This document shows, in pieces, positions 52,230 to 57,777 of a stretch of 57,777 nucleotides of DNA. Under the pieces are notes generated by a model. That model worked only from the letters and a program-made list of their open reading frames with translations, was not told where the DNA came from and did not search any database. The stretch is from Saprospiraceae bacterium UBA7687 (GTDB lineage Bacteria > Bacteroidota > Bacteroidia > Chitinophagales > Saprospiraceae): positions 1 through 57,777 of the forward strand of contig DLGT01000025.1 of assembly GCA_002482845.1 (NCBI GenBank). The letters are read 5' to 3'. The position numbers and the translations under genes were made by a program. Every line of letters begins with the position of its first letter. The stretch's first letter is position 1.

Positions 52230-52335
52230 AGTGGATGTGGCAAACTATTATTGGACTTACTTCTTTCTGGAGTGGCAAACTTGTTTGCAACATTTACACT
52301 TTCATGCTTGCAAACAAGTTTACAAGTCCAATATT
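52230..52335. repeat. family-2 REP elements 2j (fragment) and 2k (full)
   Basis: 2j (GTGGATGTGGCAAACTATTATTGGACT, within 52230-52258) is a collapsed copy retaining GTGG and CAAAC. 2k (about 52262-52335) is a full pair whose last bases overlap the stop codon of the cupin gene (TAATATTGGACTTG on the minus strand). Confidence 0.8.
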
Positions 52336-52828
52336 ACCTTCCGAAATCATCTTGCAACCTTATGATATCGTATTCATTGGATGGATCATTGGCGTCGGTA
52401 TGCTGCCATATTTCTGCTATGATACCCCACTCATTTAGTCCTATGAGACGATGTCTCTCGCCTTGTCTAAGGGTCAGGGTCTTATTTAGCTCCATGATGT
52501 TGATATCTCCTTCTTGGTCAGTATCACTTTTTTTGTAAGCTGCTTTGCCTTCTATGAGTTTCCACAATTCTGATCTTCTATGGTGGTATTGCCATGACAG
52601 TCTTTGTCCTGGAGCTACACATAAGATTTTGGGACTCAGCGGTAGCGTAGTAGCAGTAAGCTCATCAGATAGTTCGGGATAAAACTGGAGAATAAACTTC
52701 TTGGTATCTACTGGATCTATGACTAGAAATCCACCCCAAGGACGCTCGAAGTCATGGGTTTGGATATGGAAGCCAAGCGCTTTGATTTTAGTTAAAATAG
52801 ACTGAAGTTTGTTTGATTTTGTGTCCAC
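52334..52828 (-). CDS. mannose-6-phosphate isomerase-like cupin protein
   Basis: A 164-residue cupin. FERPWGGFLVID and then KKFILQFYPE resemble the PWG motif of type II phosphomannose isomerase; PKILCVAPGQRLSWQYHHRRSELWKLIEG is the metal-binding cupin strand pair (Q, H, E) with the Arg. It likely interconverts mannose-6-P and fructose-6-P or acts on a related sugar, complementing ManC. Its stop codon lies inside repeat 2k. Confidence 0.82.
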   Translation of the reverse strand: MDTKSNKLQSILTKIKALGFHIQTHDFERPWGGFLVIDPVDTKKFILQFYPELSDELTATTLPLSPKILCVAPGQRLSWQYHHRRSELWKLIEGKAAYKKSDTDQEGDINIMELNKTLTLRQGERHRLIGLNEWGIIAEIWQHTDANDPSNEYDIIRLQDDFGR

Positions 52829-52842
52829 GATATGGTATTTTA

Positions 52843-52946
52843 GGTTATTGGCGTTGTTATCTTTGATTGCAACTAAAACTTGGTGTTTTGGTACTTCAAA
52901 CAGAGATATTGGTTATTGGCGATATAATCTACGATTGTAACTAAAA
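52843..52946. repeat. 36-bp imperfect direct repeat
   Basis: Two copies start at 52843 and 52911: both open GGTTATTGGCG and end GATTG(C/T)AACTAAAA, with a variable middle. The second copy covers the stop codon of the sugar transferase gene. Confidence 0.65.
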
Positions 52947-53612
52947 AGGCCTTTTCGGAAGTGTCCTGAAGACTTTATAAATTAGATCAGATGTTGGAAA
53001 AATGATTACCCATGCTGTCAAAAAAATACACATTAAGTCTGTGTAAAAACCTTGATGATGTTGATACCATCGTTCGACTTCACCCTTGAAAGGATAGATT
53101 TTATTTTGATAAAAGTCCCAAGCATCACCTCCATTATCTCTTACTACTGTAATTAATGCTTCTTCATCACGGAAAATAATTGATCCTATACCTGTTAGTC
53201 CAGGTTTTACATTATAGATAACTTGCTGAACTTCATGTGGATAAGCAGCAAAACTTTTTTGCATGACTGGACGCGGGCCAACTACACTCATATCACCATT
53301 TAGGATATTGATAAGTTGTGGTAATTCATTTATTTTGGATGTCCTCAAAAAACCACCTAATGGTGTAAGTCTAGGATCTTTCTTTGTAGTGATGAGGCCA
53401 CCTGCCATATTGGGACTATCCTTTAGCATAGTTGCAAACTTGTAGATATTAAAAAGCTTATTTTTAAAACCTACTCTCTCTTGAAAATACCAAATATATC
53501 CTTCTCCTGTCAATTTCAACCCAATAGCGATCGGAAGCAATAATGGTGATAATACAACCAAAGCAAGTAAGGAAGCTAGGATGTCAAAAAAACGCTTTAT
53601 AAAAAGGTACAT
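52941..53612 (-). CDS. initiating sugar transferase (WcaJ/bacterial sugar transferase family)
   Basis: A 223-residue membrane-associated phosphoglycosyl transferase that would attach the first sugar-1-P to undecaprenyl phosphate. The N-terminal helix FIKRFFDILASLLALVVLSPLLLPI is the re-entrant membrane segment. QERVGFKNKLFNIYKFATM, then KINELPQLINILNGDMSVVGPRPV and KPGLTGIGSI are family motifs including the catalytic D-E region. Sugar specificity not visible. Its start overlaps the end of the PIN toxin gene by 16 bp, so its translation may be coupled to the toxin module. Confidence 0.92.
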   Translation of the reverse strand: MYLFIKRFFDILASLLALVVLSPLLLPIAIGLKLTGEGYIWYFQERVGFKNKLFNIYKFATMLKDSPNMAGGLITTKKDPRLTPLGGFLRTSKINELPQLINILNGDMSVVGPRPVMQKSFAAYPHEVQQVIYNVKPGLTGIGSIIFRDEEALITVVRDNGGDAWDFYQNKIYPFKGEVERWYQHHQGFYTDLMCIFLTAWVIIFPTSDLIYKVFRTLPKRPF

Positions 53613-53971
53613 TTTAGTTCTTGTATCTTGGAAAAATCTTTATCTTCAGTAATCAAAATAGTATCATGAATAATTGCTGTTGCTGCAATAATTGCATCTG
53701 GCAATTTTAATTTATATTTTTTCTTTATCACAATTATCAGAACCATTAATTCTTCATCGTTTGAGTTCAGTTCATAAATATGGATCCTATCACAAAATTT
53801 TAAAAAAACATTTCTGTCCTTTTCTGTCAATCCTTCGAAAGCCAAAAACTCAAGCTTGGAAACAACTGAAATACTTACATGTTCTGCTTTGTTTACTAAT
53901 TCAATGACGTTATACTTCCCTTTCAATAATGCTATGATTGCATTCGTATCAAGCACAACTTTTAATCCCAT
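53597..53971 (-). CDS. PIN-domain toxin (VapC type)
   Basis: A 124-residue PIN-domain RNase: D8 (VVLDTNAIIALLKGK), E near 41 (SKLEFLAFEG), D near 92 (LKLPDAIIAATAI) and D near 110 (ITEDKDFSKI). All acidic metal-site residues are present, so it should be active. It overlaps its antitoxin gene by 10 bp and the sugar transferase gene by 16 bp. Confidence 0.92.
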   Translation of the reverse strand: MGLKVVLDTNAIIALLKGKYNVIELVNKAEHVSISVVSKLEFLAFEGLTEKDRNVFLKFCDRIHIYELNSNDEELMVLIIVIKKKYKLKLPDAIIAATAIIHDTILITEDKDFSKIQELKCTFL

Positions 53972-54183
53972 TCAGACCTAATTTCTTTTTGAGACACAAG
54001 TGCGTCATTTGACCATTCTAATTGACCAATTAAATCACTAAAATCAGGTTTGCTCGATTTATCTACCTTGTTAATTTTTAAAACAACTTCAATTTCCTTA
54101 TCCAAAAAAGAAGTTTGGTATTCAATCAGCAACTTACCATTAGGTGTTGTTCGTTTGTTTAATTTTATTGTATCCATCATCAT
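53962..54183 (-). CDS. antitoxin of the second PIN module
   Basis: A 73-residue protein (start MMMDTIKLN; any of the three Met could be used) with a charged middle and an acidic end typical of the neutralising tail (WSNDALVSQKEIRSEWD). The family is not recognised; the antitoxin call rests on its position and overlap with the toxin gene. Confidence 0.7.
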   Translation of the reverse strand: MMMDTIKLNKRTTPNGKLLIEYQTSFLDKEIEVVLKINKVDKSSKPDFSDLIGQLEWSNDALVSQKEIRSEWD

Positions 54184-54336
54184 TTTACCAATTAGTATAT
54201 TAACAGAAAGGATTTAAGATAAGTTTCAAGATAAAGGATTAGATCTTAGGCTTTACACCCTATAGAGTCTTGAAAATTAATACCTACCCACCAACTTACC
54301 GCTAATGGCTAGCAACTCATCACTACTATCTCGACC

Positions 54337-55548
54337 CTACATCTTTTGATCCAAGCTCTTTCCAGTCTCAATGTGCTCGAAGTCAGGCAGATGCTTTTTC
54401 ATTAATGATACGATGGCTGATTTATCATAAACTTCTGATGTCATTAACATTTTTAATTCAGAGATGCAATTTTCTATTTGTGTCTTACTTGGTTTTACTG
54501 CATTTTTGATCACACCCATTCCTTCATATTTGATCATATCCACTTCATCAGTATCTGTGTAAAACTCCTCATAAAGCTTCTCACCCGAAGTGTCGGACGT
54601 AAAAAAATAAACGGGATGCGGATCTTCTATAGACTTACTCGCTGCTCTATTTCTTGCATCATCATCACTTAAACATTCTGTCACAGGTATGGCCATTTCT
54701 TTAAAAAAGTCTAATGTGATATCCTTGAAATTGACCATCTCATCTTCATCCAATTTTGGGAAATAAATCTCTCCACTAGCACCTAGTATACAAGCCAACA
54801 TACAAATCTGTCCACTTTCTTCGGGCGAAACAAAAAATCTTTTCACATCTGAGGGACATGAAATAGGTTGCTTTTTGAATAATCGCTGAATATACCCATC
54901 CAAAAGACTGCCATTGCTAAAAGCGACATTGGCAAATCTCGCCGTTGTGATTTTGATATCACTGCTGTAAGCCATGATGACTTCTTCCATGAGTTTTTTG
55001 CTCGCGCCCATGACATTAACAGGATTAGCTGCTTTGTCGGTAGAGACACAAAAGAAATGCTCAGGCTTATGCGTCACAAGCAAATCCAAAAATTCCTTAG
55101 CTTTAAAGACATTATTGTCTATCATCGCTTCGATGGAGTAATGATCTTTTTCGCTTCTTACATGTTTGTGTGCTGCAAAATTAGCTACTATATGGAATGG
55201 TCCTTCATTAACAAACATCTTTCTGAATACATCATCTCCAAAATTCATTGGATAAGTTTTGTAATCTTCTGGAATGTACTGTCCATGTTTTGATCTTAGA
55301 TCACGAGTGAGTTCTGTCAATCCATTTTCATTGGTATCTACTACGTAAAGTCTTGATGGCTCAAAGCTTAAAATAGCTTTGATGTATGAAGAGCCTATCG
55401 TGCCTGCACCACCAATGACGAGTACTGATTTACCCCTAATATTAGCAGATAATAGTTCATTGTATTCATTAATATCGTTTTCAAAAAGACTTTTATCTCT
55501 TTTGGTGATATGGGTTTTAATAAATTGTGGTATATCTATGATGTGCAT
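54337..55548 (-). CDS. nucleotide-sugar 4,6-dehydratase (CapD/LegB-like)
   Basis: A 403-residue extended short-chain dehydrogenase. The NAD site is VLVIGGAGTIGSS (about residue 40), followed by VVDTNENGLTELTRDL. The active site STDKAANPVNVMGASKKLMEE has the Met-x3-Lys form found in UDP-GlcNAc 4,6-dehydratases of the CapD/PseB kind. It would make a 4-keto-6-deoxy sugar from UDP-GlcNAc. With the LegC-type aminotransferase 1.2 kb upstream, the pair would give a 4-amino-4,6-dideoxy sugar, an intermediate for bacillosamine or legionaminic-type acids. Confidence 0.87.
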   Translation of the reverse strand: MHIIDIPQFIKTHITKRDKSLFENDINEYNELLSANIRGKSVLVIGGAGTIGSSYIKAILSFEPSRLYVVDTNENGLTELTRDLRSKHGQYIPEDYKTYPMNFGDDVFRKMFVNEGPFHIVANFAAHKHVRSEKDHYSIEAMIDNNVFKAKEFLDLLVTHKPEHFFCVSTDKAANPVNVMGASKKLMEEVIMAYSSDIKITTARFANVAFSNGSLLDGYIQRLFKKQPISCPSDVKRFFVSPEESGQICMLACILGASGEIYFPKLDEDEMVNFKDITLDFFKEMAIPVTECLSDDDARNRAASKSIEDPHPVYFFTSDTSGEKLYEEFYTDTDEVDMIKYEGMGVIKNAVKPSKTQIENCISELKMLMTSEVYDKSAIVSLMKKHLPDFEHIETGKSLDQKM

Positions 55549-55564
55549 GTGGTTTGTGTTTTTA

Positions 55565-55846
55565 ATGGGCAGCCAAATTTATTTGGCTGATAATGGGTAG
55601 CTAAATTTATTTGGCTAGTTTGCTGGTAATGAAAAAGCCTATTCTAAACTTCTCCAAATGATTTTAGAGACCAAGTAGAAAAAGCCAGTTAAAGATTGTA
55701 TGCTTGTATATGGGTAACCAAATTTTTATTTGGCTGATAATGGGTAGCTAAATTTATTTGGCTAGTTTGCTAGTAATGAAAAAGCCTATTCTAAACCTCT
55801 CCAAATGAATCATGCTATGGCTTGACAAGTTTTGGAGACCCAGTAG
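55565..55846. repeat. family-3 REP elements downstream of RAYT-3
   Basis: Left-type hairpins AGCCAAAT-TT-ATTTGGCT preceded by GGGTAG (or GGGCAG/GGGTAA) lie at about 55567-55587, 55594-55617, 55710-55737 and 55741-55764. Right-type hairpins are CTCTCCAAATGATTTTAGAGACC (55650-55673) and, at 55797-55846, CTCCAAAT and TTTGGAGACCC split by a 20-bp insertion that contains the RAYT-3 stop codon. Two tandem left hairpins precede each right one. This fills the 266-bp gap to the dehydratase gene. Confidence 0.85.
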
Positions 55847-56498
55847 AAGTGTCTACAAAATAATTTCCTAGAAAATCTTCCCAATTCTCAACAAGACCTG
55901 CTTTTACTGGATTATTTAGCGTATAAGATATTACATTATTCAACATCTTTTCATTTCTGATGTAAATGTCAAAACTTTCTCTTTCCCAAAATTGACCAGA
56001 CCTATGGAGAAATAAATTAATATATCTTGATGTAGATCCTTTAATTTGTTTTAATATCTTATCTAATGGCTGATAACTTTGCATCAATTCTGTATCTTCT
56101 TTTAAATTTTCAAGTTGTACAGCTGTATCAATCACTAGATGCACATGATTTGACATTATACAATATGCGATTAGATTGTACAAAGTGCCATCATGTCTTT
56201 TGATTTCTTTATCAATTATTTGAATGATACTCAAATCTTTTAAATAGTGTGGCCCTGTCTCAATTTTATCAAGAATTCCATCCAACTCAATTAAATACTT
56301 TTTGCGTAAATTAAAAATTTCTAAATTTCTTTTAGGTACTTCATCAATAAAAAAAGCTTGAGTCACTCTTTGTGTATATTTTTCACTTAAAGCATCTATA
56401 GCAATTTTTGGCACACTATTATATAACCTAAAAGTTACAAAAAAGCAGGCTCCAACTGGTTGGATATGTGGAAGATTTCTTCTATAAAAAGTTTTCAT
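55815..56498 (-). CDS. RAYT-3: REP-associated tyrosine transposase
   Basis: A 227-residue intact HUH/Y1 transposase. H118-x-H120 (YCIMSNHVHLVID) is the metal site and Y192 (ISYTLNNPVKAGLV) the likely nucleophile, at the same residue numbers as in RAYT-2. It begins MKTFYRRNLPHIQPVGACFF. The last 11 residues (TSTGSPKLVKP) are encoded by family-3 repeat DNA, so the gene's 3' end has been reshaped by an element. It is expected to act on the flanking family-3 repeats. Confidence 0.93.
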   Translation of the reverse strand: MKTFYRRNLPHIQPVGACFFVTFRLYNSVPKIAIDALSEKYTQRVTQAFFIDEVPKRNLEIFNLRKKYLIELDGILDKIETGPHYLKDLSIIQIIDKEIKRHDGTLYNLIAYCIMSNHVHLVIDTAVQLENLKEDTELMQSYQPLDKILKQIKGSTSRYINLFLHRSGQFWERESFDIYIRNEKMLNNVISYTLNNPVKAGLVENWEDFLGNYFVDTSTGSPKLVKP

Positions 56499-56504
56499 AT
56501 TTTA

Positions 56505-56720
56505 ATGGGTAGCCAAATTTATTTGGCTGATAATGGACAGCTAAATTTATTTAGCTGATTAATGGGTAGCTAAATTTATTTGGCTAATAATGAAAAGAAT
56601 TAAAAACACCTCTCCAAATAAATTTGGAGACCCACTAAAGCTGTAATGGGTAGCCAAATTTGTTTAGCTAATATCCAAAAAGATTTAAAAATCTCTCCAA
56701 ATGAATTTGGAGACCCATTA
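56505..56720. repeat. family-3 REP elements upstream of RAYT-3
   Basis: Left-type hairpins near 56505-56531, 56534-56557, 56563-56587 and 56645-56670; the second is AGCTAAAT-TT-ATTTAGCT, a compensated version of AGCCAAAT/ATTTGGCT. Right-type hairpins TCTCCAAAT-(aa/ga)-ATTTGGAGA followed by CCCA(C/T)TA lie at 56611-56638 and 56693-56720. The last element (56645-56720) is a compact full pair with outer inverted repeat AATGGGT/ACCCATT. Confidence 0.9.
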
Positions 56721-56730
56721 GAAAAACCCA

Positions 56731-57777
56731 TTAAAAAGAACGGATCACCCTTACTACTTCCTCTACCTGCGCATCTGTAAGGTTAGTAGATGATGGTATT
56801 GAAATACATGAATTATAAATCGTATCAGATATATTTTCATTCGTAATAAATGGTAGATGTTTGAACATGCGCAACTGATGCATCGGGACCCAAAATGGTC
56901 TGCATTGTACCCCATTATCCAATAAGTGTTTGATCATCGGTCTTTGGTTTTTGACTTTCATGGTGTGTAACCAATTATTGGGAGTGACGTGGTCGCCTAC
57001 TTTTTGGAACTGTAAATTTTCATTTTCCAAATGATCCCGATAATACTTATCAATCGTCTTTTTGCGCTCTAGGAAAGAAGGCAATTGCTCCATTTGTGCT
57101 ACACCTACGGCTGCGAGTATGTTTACAAGTCGATAGTTGTATCCTATCTCATCGTGGTCGTATTCGAATGGGTCTATCTTAGCTTGGGTGGTGATGTGTT
57201 TGGCTTTTTTAGCTAGGTTTTCATCATCCGTGACGATGACACCGCCACCACCTGTACTAATGATTTTATTACCATTAAAACTAAATGTACCGAATGTACC
57301 AAATGTACCTGCACCCTTATTTTTGTAGGATGAACCTAGCGCCTCTGTCGAATCTTCGATCACCACTAGACAATATTTTTTTGCTATGTCCATTAGTCTA
57401 TCCATATCGCACATATTACCTAATACATGTACTGGCATGATGGCTGAAATACAACGTTTGTCGCTTTTTAGATAGGTGTGATCTTTGAAATAATAAGTCT
57501 CCTTTTCTAAAAAAACTTCCAGAATATCTAAATCCATCTGCCAAGTATCCTTATCTACATCTATGAAGATGGGATCTGCTCCTGTATATTTGATAGCATT
57601 GGCCGTAGCAATAAAAGTAATATCGGGCGTGATGACATAATCTCGTTGGCGGACACCTGCTAACTCTTGAGCGATGTGAAGCGCTGCTGTACCGTTCATG
57701 GCTGCGATACCATATTTTGCACCAGCAAATTCGGCTACCATATTCTCAAACTGAGTGACATAGCTACCTACGGAAGA
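56731..57777 (-). CDS. LegC-type nucleotide-sugar aminotransferase (5' end outside window)
   Basis: A PLP-dependent DegT/DnrJ/EryC1/StrS-family aminotransferase, 348 residues visible; the frame is open through the window end, so the N terminus is missing. The catalytic Lys is in GTFSFNGNKIISTGGGG. GIAAMNGTAALHIAQEL and PVHVLGNMCDMDRLMDIAKK are typical of the LegC branch. It would transfer an amino group to C4 of the 4-keto sugar made by the dehydratase downstream. A family-3 element lies 11 bp past its stop. Confidence 0.9.
   Translation of the reverse strand, partial: SSVGSYVTQFENMVAEFAGAKYGIAAMNGTAALHIAQELAGVRQRDYVITPDITFIATANAIKYTGADPIFIDVDKDTWQMDLDILEVFLEKETYYFKDHTYLKSDKRCISAIMPVHVLGNMCDMDRLMDIAKKYCLVVIEDSTEALGSSYKNKGAGTFGTFGTFSFNGNKIISTGGGGVIVTDDENLAKKAKHITTQAKIDPFEYDHDEIGYNYRLVNILAAVGVAQMEQLPSFLERKKTIDKYYRDHLENENLQFQKVGDHVTPNNWLHTMKVKNQRPMIKHLLDNGVQCRPFWVPMHQLRMFKHLPFITNENISDTIYNSCISIPSSTNLTDAQVEEVVRVIRSF

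Noticed and set aside
1..57777. tRNA or rRNA genes
   Set aside because: I looked for the T-arm and CCA-end patterns and conserved rRNA stretches by eye and saw none; a covariance search would be needed to exclude a tRNA.

Overview
The window looks like a chromosomal segment of an AT-rich member of the Bacteroidota, most likely a Saprospiraceae-like lineage. The reasons are a type IX secretion (T9SS) sorting domain on two giant secreted proteins, HYR-like domains with a dockerin/cohesin pair in one of them, a PorU-type C25 peptidase, promoter-like boxes of the TTTG/TAnnTTTG type, and a Bacteroidota-type tyrosine-degradation operon. No rRNA, tRNA or CRISPR array was seen.

Layout. 1-1342: a near-complete IS4-like insertion sequence. 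1376-5423: a small outer-membrane-like protein, an ATP-grasp protein, a decayed duplicate of the first gene, an unrecognised protein with an acidic repeat region, and a GC-rich degenerate repeat patch. 5424-10328: a 1634-residue T9SS cargo protein. 11026-16289: a Tat-exported oxidoreductase, a SET protein, an EamA transporter and an EF-G-like GTPase. 16566-23058: two vanadium-haloperoxidase/PAP2 lipoproteins around a beta-barrel protein, an XRE regulator, an NQ-heptad coiled-coil protein, a TSUP permease and a small lipoprotein. 23241-26059: the marR-hmgA-hppD operon for tyrosine/homogentisate breakdown. 26360-31342: a PorU2-like C25 peptidase.

31334 to the end is a surface-polysaccharide locus. 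A plus-strand operon (32516-38565) holds a Wzm/Wzt ABC exporter, two sugar-modifying methyltransferase-like proteins, a glycosyltransferase and a C5-epimerase-domain protein. From 38524 on everything is on the minus strand: WbqC, FkbM methyltransferase, PIG-L deacetylase, WecB, glycosyltransferases, ManC, a mannose-6-P isomerase-like cupin, a WcaJ-type initiating sugar transferase, a CapD/LegB-type dehydratase and a LegC-type aminotransferase that runs off the end. Toxin-antitoxin genes (YefM/YoeB, two PIN modules, one wrecked zeta-like ATPase with its orphan partner) sit between them.

The most interesting structure lies in the minus-strand half. Three RAYT genes (REP-associated tyrosine transposases of the HUH/Y1 type; 41007-41587, 51093-51743, 55815-56498) are each embedded in a different family of paired palindromic repeats. 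The families have unrelated sequences but the same design: a GTAG or GTGG tetranucleotide at the foot of a short hairpin, an inverted partner hairpin without the tetranucleotide, and an outer inverted repeat. In all three families the stems show compensatory base changes between copies. Family 1 brackets individual genes or operons, so those genes occupy slots of the repeat unit. A separate 22-bp repeat array flanks an AAA/DUF4143 ATPase. Together these suggest that the polysaccharide genes are separated, and perhaps shuffled, by several small single-strand transposition systems.
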